From JAHJQZ01 sp963675235 (GTDB taxonomy: Bacteria > Pseudomonadota > Alphaproteobacteria > Rhizobiales > Devosiaceae): a stretch of DNA of 64,000 bases. Positions 43,160 to 50,434 of this stretch are shown piece after piece; positions within the stretch are counted from its first letter, which is position 1; each line of letters begins with the position of its first letter. The position numbers and the translations under genes were made by a program. The notes below the pieces were generated by a model. That model was not told the DNA's origin. It saw only the letters and a list, made by a program, of their open reading frames with translations, and searched no databases. The stretch lies in assembly GCA_963675235.2 (NCBI GenBank), contig CAXXFU010000002.1, positions 744,001 through 808,000 of the forward strand. Direction: 5' to 3'.

Positions 43160-43381
43160 TCGAGATGGGGTTCCGTGCGCCTCCACGGGAGATAATGGCA
43201 TCGATGATGGGAATCGGCGGTTCCTGCGCAGCTTGCTCACAAAGCAGCCCCGCGCTTATCCAATATGGCGCTGCAGCCCGGCGATTGCAAGGACGCGTGT
43301 CCGTCCCGGCTGTCGAAGCGTTGCGCGTTTTGAAGCCGGGACGCTGGCAAAATCGACAGCAAGAGCCCTTCGGATCTCCCT

Positions 43382-43430
43382 CAAAAAAGAAAGAAGGCGC
43401 GACCGGGGAACGGACCGCGCCTTCCTTTTG
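43382..43430 (-). terminator. terminator of the flgF-flgG-flgA-flgH operon
   Basis: AAGGCGCG (43394-43401) pairs with CGCGCCTT (43416-43423). On the minus strand the stem is followed by CTTTCTTTTTT. It is about 185 bases beyond the flgH stop. A short CCTTTT on the plus strand could make it bidirectional. Confidence 0.7.
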
Positions 43431-43556
43431 GCCCGGCACACAAGGGGCGGGCGCCGGGAGATGACGCGGACGCACATTGGGGGAAGCGTCCGCGCCGGGG
43501 ATCGTGGGGAGCCGCGTGCGGCGCCCGGAAGTCGTGAGATCTCGGTTTTCTAGCAG

Positions 43557-43610
43557 TCGTGTTCCCGAACCGAAAAACCGCTTGGCACTTTTTCTGAGAA
43601 CGCTCCGCTA
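43557..43610. repeat. palindromic intergenic repeat, copy 2
   Basis: A diverged second copy of the element at 2.5 kb: the order CCCGAACCGAAAAACCG, then CACTTTTT and GAACGCTC, aligns with copy 1 over about 50 bases. As in copy 1, the right end runs into a minus-strand stop codon, here that of flgH. The outer arms are weaker (GTTC/GAAC). Confidence 0.7.
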
Positions 43611-44345
43611 GAACGGCAGGATGGCGTCGAGGATCTGCGAGCCGTAGCGCGGCTGCTGCACATCCGTGATCTGACCGCGGCCACCGTAGGAAATGCGCGC
43701 CTCGGCGATCTTGGAACTGTCGATCGAGTTGTCGTTGCCGATGTCCTCGGGCCGGACGATGCCGGCGATGATCAGGTCGCGAACCTCGAAATTGACCCGA
43801 ACCTCCTGGCGCCCCTCGATGACGAGATTGTCGTTGGGCAGGACCTGGGTGACCACGGCGGCGATCTGGGTGTTCAAGGTCTCCGACCGGTTGACGCTGC
43901 CATTGCCGCTGTCGCCGAGGCCGGAGCTCGTGGTCACGGCGGCGTCGGCGCTGACGTCCGGTCCGGCGACTTCGTTGAACAGCGAACCAAGAACGCCACC
44001 GACGCCGGTCTCGCTGGACGAGGTGCGGTTGCGCGCCGTCTGGTTGGCGATCTTGGCCTGGTCGGCAATGGTCACCTTGATGGTGAGGATGTCACCGATC
44101 TTGCGGGCGCGTTGATCCTTGAAGAAGCCCTTGGCATTGGGCCGGAACAGCGAATTGGGCTGATAGGCGGCGGCTTCGGGCGCCGGCATCGGCATGGTGA
44201 CCGGGTTGTAGCCGGGCGCGGTTGTCGGATCGTCGATGGCCGTCAGAGTGGGAGACTGGCCGACCTGGGCCAACCGGTCCATTGTCGAGCAGGCTCCGAG
44301 ACTGGAGACGAGCACGATGCCCAGAAGTATGCGGGTGGCGTTCAC
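43608..44345 (-). CDS. flgH: flagellar L-ring lipoprotein FlgH
   Basis: A 245-residue outer-membrane lipoprotein that forms the L ring. The lipobox is SLGAC with lipid Cys19. Conserved blocks are NSLFRPNAKGFFKDQRARKIGDILTIKV, LPNDNLVIEGRQEVRVNFEVRDLIIAGIVRPEDI and the C-terminal YGGRGQITDVQQPRYGSQILDAILPF. It is last in the flgF-flgG-flgA-flgH operon, 11 bases after flgA. Confidence 0.96.
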   Translation of the reverse strand: MNATRILLGIVLVSSLGACSTMDRLAQVGQSPTLTAIDDPTTAPGYNPVTMPMPAPEAAAYQPNSLFRPNAKGFFKDQRARKIGDILTIKVTIADQAKIANQTARNRTSSSETGVGGVLGSLFNEVAGPDVSADAAVTTSSGLGDSGNGSVNRSETLNTQIAAVVTQVLPNDNLVIEGRQEVRVNFEVRDLIIAGIVRPEDIGNDNSIDSSKIAEARISYGGRGQITDVQQPRYGSQILDAILPF

Positions 44346-44356
44346 TGTGCTTCTCC

Positions 44357-45307
44357 CTAACGAATGGCGGCGGTCGTGGCGCTGGCGCTCGAACCGGCAA
44401 GTTCGACCATGCCGGGCGCCGACGCGTAGGCCGACAGAACTTTGGACGACATCAGGTTCAGCACCTGCAACGGCTCGCCTTCGGCGGCGTCGTTGAGGGC
44501 CTGACCCTTGACGGTGAGGGTCATCGGACCCGAGTGATAGACGATGGTCACCGGCTGATTGCGCTTGACCAGCCTCGGTTCCATCAGGTCGCCCGGCTGC
44601 AGCATCTTGCCGGCGCGGGCCGGACGCTTGAGTTGCATGCCAATGACCTGGTCGAGTGAAGAGAAGCTGCCGGTATCGGCTGTCCGGGCCGCGACAGTGC
44701 GCATTTCGACATCGGCGGGACCGATGATGGCATCGCCCGCAAGCGAGTTGGCCAGATAGGGTACGGAGACGACGAGATCGACGCGGCCATACAGCTCCAC
44801 CGGTGCGGATTGACCCGAGATGGAGAAGCGGGCAGCAAACTGGCCCGAGCCGGACAGATAGCTGAGGGTCATGAGCGACACCGGGTCGGTGTCCGTGTCC
44901 GCCGTCATCAGCGGCAAGGATCCGGAGAAGCTGACCTCGGCGCTGACGCCATCAGCCAGAAAACCTCTTTTGGACAGGGCATCCCTGACCAGATCGGCCA
45001 GGGACGGTTCGTCGACGACGCGGCCGAAGCGGGCCACCGTGACCGCGCCGGATTCGGGCGGCCGATAGCTGGTCAGTCCGATCTTGGCGGCGGCGACGCG
45101 GACGGCGTCAAGCGACACGCGTCCGGAGGTGCCCGGCGCCGGCGAACGGAACAGCGCCTTTTCGGCATACAGATCGGCGCCGTCGAACATGTCGCCGACG
45201 GTGACGATCGGCGTGGTGACGACGACCTGCGACTTGAGCACCGGACCCGCCTGCGCGGCGACGCTGCCGAAAGCGAGAATCAGCGCGGAGAGCAAAATCT
45301 GTTTCAT
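44357..45307 (-). CDS. flgA: P-ring assembly chaperone FlgA
   Basis: A 316-residue periplasmic protein with a signal peptide (MKQILLSALILAFGSVAAQA). The C-terminal SAF-like domain contains DVEMRTVAAR, LDQVIGMQLKRPARAGKML and NQPVTIVYHSGPMTLTVKGQALNDAAEGEPLQVLNLMSSK, typical of FlgA. It helps FlgI assemble into the P ring. It is longer than enteric FlgA (about 220), as in other alphaproteobacteria, through an extended N-terminal region. It is 12 bases downstream of flgG. Confidence 0.93.
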   Translation of the reverse strand: MKQILLSALILAFGSVAAQAGPVLKSQVVVTTPIVTVGDMFDGADLYAEKALFRSPAPGTSGRVSLDAVRVAAAKIGLTSYRPPESGAVTVARFGRVVDEPSLADLVRDALSKRGFLADGVSAEVSFSGSLPLMTADTDTDPVSLMTLSYLSGSGQFAARFSISGQSAPVELYGRVDLVVSVPYLANSLAGDAIIGPADVEMRTVAARTADTGSFSSLDQVIGMQLKRPARAGKMLQPGDLMEPRLVKRNQPVTIVYHSGPMTLTVKGQALNDAAEGEPLQVLNLMSSKVLSAYASAPGMVELAGSSASATTAAIR

Positions 45308-45319
45308 CTGTCAGCCTCC

Positions 45320-46105
45320 TCAAGTCAGGTTCGAGGTTGCGCGCATCATCTCGTCGGCGCCGGAGATGATGCGGGCGTTCATCTCGTAGGCGCGCTGGGC
45401 CGAAATCATGTCCGAGATCTCGGTGACGGCGTTGACATTGGACATCTCGAGATAGCCCTGGAGGATGTCGCCGACGCCGTTGCTGCCGGGATTGCTGGCA
45501 AGCGGCGCGCCGCTGGCAGGCGTTTCGAGGAACAGGTTCTGACCGTTCGATTTGAGGCCGGCCGGATTGACGAAGGTGGAAAGCTGGATCTGGCCGAGTT
45601 CGGTCGGCGTCGTGTCCGAACCGATATAGGCTTCGACCACGCCCGAAGCATTGATCGAGATGTCCCGCGCGTCTTCGGGAATGGTGATGCCAGGCTGGAC
45701 TTCATAACCGTCGACAGTGACCAGCGTACCGTCGCCATTGCGCTCGAACGAACCGTCGCGGGTGTAGGCGGTGCCGCCGTCGGGAAGGGTGATGGCGAAG
45801 TAGCCTTCGCCACGAACCGCCAGGTCGAGATCCTTCTCGGTCGGCGTGGGGCTGCCCTGGCTGGTGATGCGCGAGGTCGCCGCCGTGCGGACGCCCGAGC
45901 CGATTTCGACGCCGACAGGCAGAATATTGCCGGCATCCGAGCTTTGCGCACCGGCACGACGTACCTGCTGGTACAAAAGGTCCTGGAACTCGGCCCGCTG
46001 CTTTTTGTAGCCGGTGGTGCGCATGTTGGCGATGTTGTTGGAAATGACCTCGACATTGCGCTCCTGCGCGGCCATGCCGGTCGATGCGATATAGAGTGCT
46101 CTCAT
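45320..46105 (-). CDS. flgG: distal rod protein FlgG
   Basis: A 261-residue rod protein. MRALYIASTGMAAQERNVEVISNNIANMRTTGYKK is the rod motif; the FlgG-specific insertion follows (FQDLLYQQVRRAG, then AGNILPVGVEIGSGVRTAATSR). The C-terminus has the usual EMSNVNAVTEISDMISAQRAYEMNARII helix. Length equals that of enteric FlgG (260). It follows flgF by 14 bases. Confidence 0.96.
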   Translation of the reverse strand: MRALYIASTGMAAQERNVEVISNNIANMRTTGYKKQRAEFQDLLYQQVRRAGAQSSDAGNILPVGVEIGSGVRTAATSRITSQGSPTPTEKDLDLAVRGEGYFAITLPDGGTAYTRDGSFERNGDGTLVTVDGYEVQPGITIPEDARDISINASGVVEAYIGSDTTPTELGQIQLSTFVNPAGLKSNGQNLFLETPASGAPLASNPGSNGVGDILQGYLEMSNVNAVTEISDMISAQRAYEMNARIISGADEMMRATSNLT

Positions 46106-46119
46106 CTCGTTTCTCCCTG

Positions 46120-46866
46120 TCAGGCCGTGACGTCGCCAAGCTTGCGGATGGCGTTGCGCTGGAGTTCGTCCTGGCGCTTGATGAGTTGCGAAACGATCTC
46201 GTAGGCGCGATTGATGCGGATCATCTCGGCGGTTTCGCTGACGCCCGAGACGTTGGAAGTCTCGACCATGCCCTGGTGAACGGCTGTCTGGGTGGCGGGC
46301 TGACCGGGATCTGCTTCGGTCGCCTGATAAAGTGAATCGCCCAGATGGCTCAGCGTTTGCGGATTGTCGAACTCGACGATGGCGAGCGTGCCCTTGTTGC
46401 CGGCGCTCGACATGATGGCGCCATTGGCGCCGATGCGGATATTGGTCTCGTTCGGTGCGAAGCTGACGGTGCCGGCGCCGGCGACCACCGGGTCGCCATC
46501 AGCGGTGACCAGTGTGCCGAATGCGTCGGTGTGAAGCGCGCCGTTGCGGGTGTAGGCAAGCCCGTTCGGCGTCTGCACTGTCAGAAAGCCCGGACCATCC
46601 AGCGCGACGTCGAAAGTGCCGTCGGTCTGCTTGTAGGCCCCGGCCTTGAGATCGTGCAGTGTGGCCCAATCCTGAGTATAGTGGACCTCCCGACTTCCTT
46701 GCGGAAACACCTGATCGCTGGCCACGGGCATGACGTAGTCCTCGAACAGGACCTTTTCCGCCTTGAATCCGAAGGTGTTGATGTTGGCCAGATTGTTGGC
46801 GACAACATTCATCTGCCTTTGCAGTGCGACCTGGCGCGACAGGCTTATAAGTGGCGCGTTATCCAT
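46120..46866 (-). CDS. flgF: proximal rod protein FlgF
   Basis: A 248-residue rod protein. LISLSRQVALQRQMNVVANNLANINTFGFKAEK is the N-terminal rod motif and VHQGMVETSNVSGVSETAEMIRINRAYEIVSQLI the C-terminal counterpart; the short length fits FlgF. ATG 46866 is chosen for its GGGGAA ribosome site. It leads the flgF-flgG-flgA-flgH operon and has a near-consensus sigma-54 promoter 70-80 bases upstream. It is divergent from fliL. Confidence 0.92.
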   Translation of the reverse strand: MDNAPLISLSRQVALQRQMNVVANNLANINTFGFKAEKVLFEDYVMPVASDQVFPQGSREVHYTQDWATLHDLKAGAYKQTDGTFDVALDGPGFLTVQTPNGLAYTRNGALHTDAFGTLVTADGDPVVAGAGTVSFAPNETNIRIGANGAIMSSAGNKGTLAIVEFDNPQTLSHLGDSLYQATEADPGQPATQTAVHQGMVETSNVSGVSETAEMIRINRAYEIVSQLIKRQDELQRNAIRKLGDVTA

Positions 46867-46932
46867 TATGCGCAGTTCCCCTTGTCGTGTCGGCATCGCA
46901 ACTTCCCCAAGCCGAGATGCCATCTGATGCAA

Positions 46933-46948
46933 TGCAGATGCCGTGCCA
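46933..46948 (-). promoter_or_regulatory. sigma-54 promoter of flgF
   Basis: On the minus strand TGGCACGGCATCTGCA: it has the full TGGCACG -24 block, exact GG-N10-GC spacing and a -12 block CTGCA (consensus TTGCA). The predicted start is about 56 bases before the flgF ATG. This is the best sigma-54 match in the window. Confidence 0.85.
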
Positions 46949-46992
46949 GAGTGAAAAACCCAGCAATTTCAATGAGAAGAATCTGTAAGGCT

Positions 46993-47079
46993 AAGATTCT
47001 GCCGGGAATGATCGGCATTTGAGGCAAGTTTTACCCGGCAGAATTTGCCGCTTTCGGGCTGTTGGTAACTTTTCGTTAA
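46993..47079. promoter_or_regulatory. FlbD-type motifs and CtrA-like box between flgF and fliL
   Basis: AAGATTCTGCCGGG (46993-47006) and the almost perfect palindrome CCCGGCAGAATTTGCCG (47034-47050) lie 45-115 bases upstream of the flgF sigma-54 promoter. GTAACTTTTCGTTAA (47065-47079), a CtrA box with one mismatch (GTAA-N7-TTAA), lies 60 bases before the fliL ATG. The layout mirrors the flgI-fliX region. Confidence 0.68.
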
Positions 47080-47138
47080 CCCTTCCAGCGCTTAGCTCGG
47101 CTTGAGAGTTCCCTGGGCCAAGGGAACGGAGTGTGGCA

Positions 47139-47639
47139 ATGGCTGACGACGTCGACAATCAAAATACCGAAGCAGAAGGCGCGGACGGCGCCGAGGGCGA
47201 GGCCCAGGCTAAAAAGAGCAAGAAGATGCTCTTCATCATCATCGGCGCGGTTGTCGTCGTGCTTCTGGCCGGCGGTGCGGGCGCCTATTTCATGTTCTTC
47301 TCGGGCGGCGACGAGGTCACGCAGGAATCCACCCCCAACCAGTTCTACGACTACGATCTGCCGCCGATGACGGTGAACCTCAATTCGGAGAAGCAGGAGT
47401 TTCTCAAGCTGACCGTGTCGCTCGAACTGTCCGACGAGACCATGGTGGAACTGGTCGAGCCGCGCATCGGGCGCGTCGTCGATGCATTCCAGGTGTATCT
47501 GCGTGAATTGCGGCGCTCGGACCTTGAAGGTTCTGCGGGCATCTACCGGCTCAAGGAGGAACTGCGGCGGCGCGTCAACCTCGCCATCTACCCTGCGGAA
47601 GTGCAGGGCATCCTCTTCAAGGAAATCCTGGTGCAATAG
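47139..47639 (+). CDS. fliL: flagellar stator-associated protein FliL
   Basis: A 166-residue single-pass membrane protein. A charged cytoplasmic N-terminus (residues 1-30, KKSKK before the helix) is followed by a transmembrane helix at about 31-54. The periplasmic SPFH-like domain has FYDYDLPPMTVNLNSEKQEFLKLTVSLEL and the C-terminal YPAEVQGILFKEILVQ. FliL surrounds the stator units and supports torque. ATG 47139 is chosen for GGAG at normal spacing. fliM follows after nine bases. Confidence 0.95.
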   Translation: MADDVDNQNTEAEGADGAEGEAQAKKSKKMLFIIIGAVVVVLLAGGAGAYFMFFSGGDEVTQESTPNQFYDYDLPPMTVNLNSEKQEFLKLTVSLELSDETMVELVEPRIGRVVDAFQVYLRELRRSDLEGSAGIYRLKEELRRRVNLAIYPAEVQGILFKEILVQ

Positions 47640-47648
47640 GAGTCGAAA

Positions 47649-48842
47649 TTGGCCGAACCGGACGACGACGACAAATTGGCCGAAGACTGGGGTCTTGACG
47701 GTTTTGCCGACGCCGGCGAGGGCGATACCTCCGACGCCGAGGAAGGTGGTGGCGGCGACGACGCCATGGCGGCCGAATGGGCCGCGATGATCGAAGGCGC
47801 CGACGATGACGACGAGGACGGCGGCGGCGGGGCCGATCGCGTGCTCAACCAGGACGAGATCGACAACCTGCTGGGCTTTGATGCCAATGCCGGCGGCGAT
47901 GTCGAGCTGACCGGGGTTCAGGCACTTATCAATTCGGCGCTCGTCTCGTATGAACGCCTGCCGATGCTCGAAATCGTCTTCGACCGCCTGGTGCGGCTGA
48001 CGACGACGAGTCTCAGGAATTTCACCTCCGACAACGTTGAAGTCTCGCTCGAATCGATCACCTCGGTGCGGTTCGGCGATTATCTCAATTCCATTCCGCT
48101 GCCGGCGATCCTTTCGGTCATCAAAGCCGAGGAATGGGAAAACTTCGGCCTGCTGACGGTCGATTCCAGTCTCATTTACTCGATGATCGACGTGCTGCTC
48201 GGCGGCAGGCGGTCCGGCGGCGTGATCCGCATCGAAGGCCGGCCCTACACCACTATCGAAATGGCGCTGGCGCGGCGGATGATCGAGGTCATCCTTGATG
48301 ACACCAAGAAGGCGTTCGAGCCGCTGACGCCGGTGACGTTCACTCTTGAGCGGCTGGAGACCAACCCGCGCTTTGCCGCGATCTCGCGCCCGGCCAATGC
48401 CGCGATCCTGATCGATCTCCGGATCGACATGGACGAGCGCGGCGGCAAGATCGAGATCCTGTTGCCCTACGCCACCATCGAGCCCATTCGCGAACAGCTG
48501 CTGCAGATGTTCATGGGCGAGAAATTTGGCCGGGACCCGATCTGGGAAGGCCATCTCGCCACCGAGATCTTTGCCGCGGACACCAGTATCGACGCCGTGC
48601 TGCATGAGATGGAGTTGCCGCTCAGGGAGGTGATGAACCTCTCGGTCGGCCAGACCATCGTTTTCGATCGCGCTCCTTCCGATCCGGTGCTGCTGCGAGC
48701 CGGAGACACCGACCTCACCGAAGGCGTCATAGGGCATATCGGCAAAAACGTGTCGATCCGCGTTTCACGGCCACTCAATCCGCCACGCGTGACGATGGCG
48801 GTCTTCGAAGCGCTCGACGAACACCTGGAGAACAAGGGATGA
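47649..48842 (+). CDS. fliM: flagellar motor switch protein FliM
   Basis: A 397-residue C-ring protein that binds CheY-P and sets rotation direction. The start appears to be TTG, since ATG is absent before the conserved region. The first 60 residues are an unusual acidic, glycine-rich extension with LAEDWG and MAAEWAAMIEG. Then comes LNQDEIDNLLGF, the usual N-terminal CheY-binding peptide. The middle CheC-like domain includes EIVFDRLVRLTTTSLRN and the C-terminal SpoA domain LREVMNLSVGQTIVFD. Its stop overlaps the next start (ATGA). Confidence 0.94.
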   Translation: MAEPDDDDKLAEDWGLDGFADAGEGDTSDAEEGGGGDDAMAAEWAAMIEGADDDDEDGGGGADRVLNQDEIDNLLGFDANAGGDVELTGVQALINSALVSYERLPMLEIVFDRLVRLTTTSLRNFTSDNVEVSLESITSVRFGDYLNSIPLPAILSVIKAEEWENFGLLTVDSSLIYSMIDVLLGGRRSGGVIRIEGRPYTTIEMALARRMIEVILDDTKKAFEPLTPVTFTLERLETNPRFAAISRPANAAILIDLRIDMDERGGKIEILLPYATIEPIREQLLQMFMGEKFGRDPIWEGHLATEIFAADTSIDAVLHEMELPLREVMNLSVGQTIVFDRAPSDPVLLRAGDTDLTEGVIGHIGKNVSIRVSRPLNPPRVTMAVFEALDEHLENKG

Positions 48843-49279
48843 CGGGATTGCCGCTTGGGTTGATTGTCGAAGGACTGGTATCTGTTCTTCTAATTTTGAC
48901 AATTGGTTATAGCATTCTGCTTAATCAGCGCTTGAAGAAGCTGCATGCCGACAAGGATGCACTCAAGGCCATCATTGCCGATCTGGTCACGGCGACCGAA
49001 ACGGCCAATATCGCTATCAGCGAGCTGCGCCAGACGGCGGACGAGGCCGAAACCAATCTCACCGGACGACTCGAGGACGCGGAGCGTTTTGCTGTCGAGC
49101 TTGCCAATCACGTCACTGCCGGCCAGTCGGTCATGGATCGTATTGCCAGGATCCTGTCGACGGTGCGCCAGGCCGAGGCGAGCGGCGCGCCCGCAGATGC
49201 GCCTGTCGTGACCAACCGCGCACAGGAGGCGCTCCGGCGTCTCAGGTCGCACCAGATGCGCAAGGATGAAGCCGCGTGA
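48839..49279 (+). CDS. DUF6468 flagellar-locus membrane protein
   Basis: A 146-residue protein with one N-terminal transmembrane helix (residues 7-28, GLIVEGLVSVLLILTIGY) followed by a long coiled coil. It fits DUF6468, found in alphaproteobacterial flagellar operons between fliM and motE; the role is unproven. Both ends overlap neighbours (ATGA with fliM, GTGA with motE), so it is translationally coupled. A single-pass anchor plus coiled coil suggests a structural or stator-related part. Confidence 0.8.
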   Translation: MTGLPLGLIVEGLVSVLLILTIGYSILLNQRLKKLHADKDALKAIIADLVTATETANIAISELRQTADEAETNLTGRLEDAERFAVELANHVTAGQSVMDRIARILSTVRQAEASGAPADAPVVTNRAQEALRRLRSHQMRKDEAA

Positions 49280-50160
49280 CTTCAGTTCGCCTGCTGCCGC
49301 TGGTCGTTTTCGCCGCCCTTGCGCTGTTGGTGCTCAAGGGCGTCGGGCTCGTCACCGAGGGAGGCTATGTACTGACAGGCGTCAACATGAGCATGGCGCA
49401 GGACCCTGTCGCAACGGCGAGCAGCGGCGAGAACGCTGGCCAGACCATGGAGACCGATCCGGCGGCTGCTGCCCAGGCGGCCGGCGAAAACCCGGCTGCT
49501 GCCGAAAGCGCGGCCCGCACCGGCATCACCGATCCGGCGGCTGCCGCGGCGGCTGCGGCTGCGGATGCGGCAGAGCGCGCTTCGGAAAGCCTGTTCTCGC
49601 GGGCCGGACCGACGCCGGTCTCTTCGAACCAGCTCGATGCTGTGCCGTTCGAGTTGAGCAAATCCGGCGAGAAGGTGCCGCTCACCCCTGCCGATGGTGC
49701 CAACACCACCGAAAAGGCGGTGCTGGAAAGACTCAGCGATCGTCGCGCCGAACTGGATGCCTTCGAGAATCAGCTCAAGCAGCGTGAGGCGCTGGTTGCC
49801 GCTGCCGAAAAGCGCATGAACGAGCGCGCCGACCAGCTCAAGGCGCTCGAAGTTCAGATCACCGCGCTGGTGGAGCAGAAGAAGGCCCTCGACGACGAAC
49901 AGTTCAAGGGCCTGGTCTCGATGTACGAAAACATGAAACCCAAGGCCGCGGCGCAGATTTTCGACCAACTGAGCAATGACGTGTTGCTTCGCGTGTCCAG
50001 CGCCATGAACCCCCGCAAGATGTCCCCGGTTCTGGCCGCGATGAACCCGGCGCGGGCCCAGGAACTGACAGCAATGATGGCCGTCGAGAAGGGCGAACCC
50101 AGCCTCGACGAGGCCGGTGTGCAGGACCTGACGCAATTGCCGCAAATCATCGGTCAGTAG
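49276..50160 (+). CDS. motE: flagellar protein MotE
   Basis: A 294-residue protein with an N-terminal signal-anchor (residues 4-24). The middle is a disordered Ala-rich region (about 35-130, including repeated DPAAAAQAAG-like runs) and a coiled coil (about 150-205). The C-terminal MgtE-N-like domain contains FKGLVSMYENMKPKAAAQIFDQL and MNPRKMSPVLAAMNPARAQELT, the MotE signature. MotE stabilises MotC in the periplasm of Sinorhizobium. No motB/motC is in this window. The start is GTG, overlapping the previous stop. Confidence 0.87.
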   Translation: MTSVRLLPLVVFAALALLVLKGVGLVTEGGYVLTGVNMSMAQDPVATASSGENAGQTMETDPAAAAQAAGENPAAAESAARTGITDPAAAAAAAAADAAERASESLFSRAGPTPVSSNQLDAVPFELSKSGEKVPLTPADGANTTEKAVLERLSDRRAELDAFENQLKQREALVAAAEKRMNERADQLKALEVQITALVEQKKALDDEQFKGLVSMYENMKPKAAAQIFDQLSNDVLLRVSSAMNPRKMSPVLAAMNPARAQELTAMMAVEKGEPSLDEAGVQDLTQLPQIIGQ

Positions 50161-50371
50161 CCGTTTTCCGGAATTCCGTATCAGGCGGAGCAGGCGGATG
50201 CGCCTCGGCGCATCATGCTTCAGGCGGGCCGTGTGCCGCGATCTGCCTGAGACGGGCGGCAAATATGCCCATTGCAGGTGCCGGGGCGGAAACAGCACGT
50301 GTTCCAGCTTTCAAACGGCGCGGCGCCTGGGCGGCGTTCGTCAACAATTCCTGAGCAGATACGTGCAAATG

Positions 50372-50386
50372 GTAAGGCAGCGTTAA
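50372..50386 (+). promoter_or_regulatory. CtrA-like box upstream of the AMIN-like/TPR gene
   Basis: GTAAGGCAGCGTTAA shows GTAA-N7-TTAA, one base from the CtrA consensus TTAA-N7-TTAA, about 50 bases before the GTG start. The 274-base spacer from motE shows no other clear signal. Confidence 0.5.
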
Positions 50387-50434
50387 AGGGGCTTGCCTAG
50401 AGTTGGTTAAGGTATCTCAAACGCGGGCATTTCG

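Noticed and set aside
47076..48737. A 553-codon minus-strand frame opposite fliL and fliM
   Set aside because: Antisense shadow across two conserved flagellar genes.
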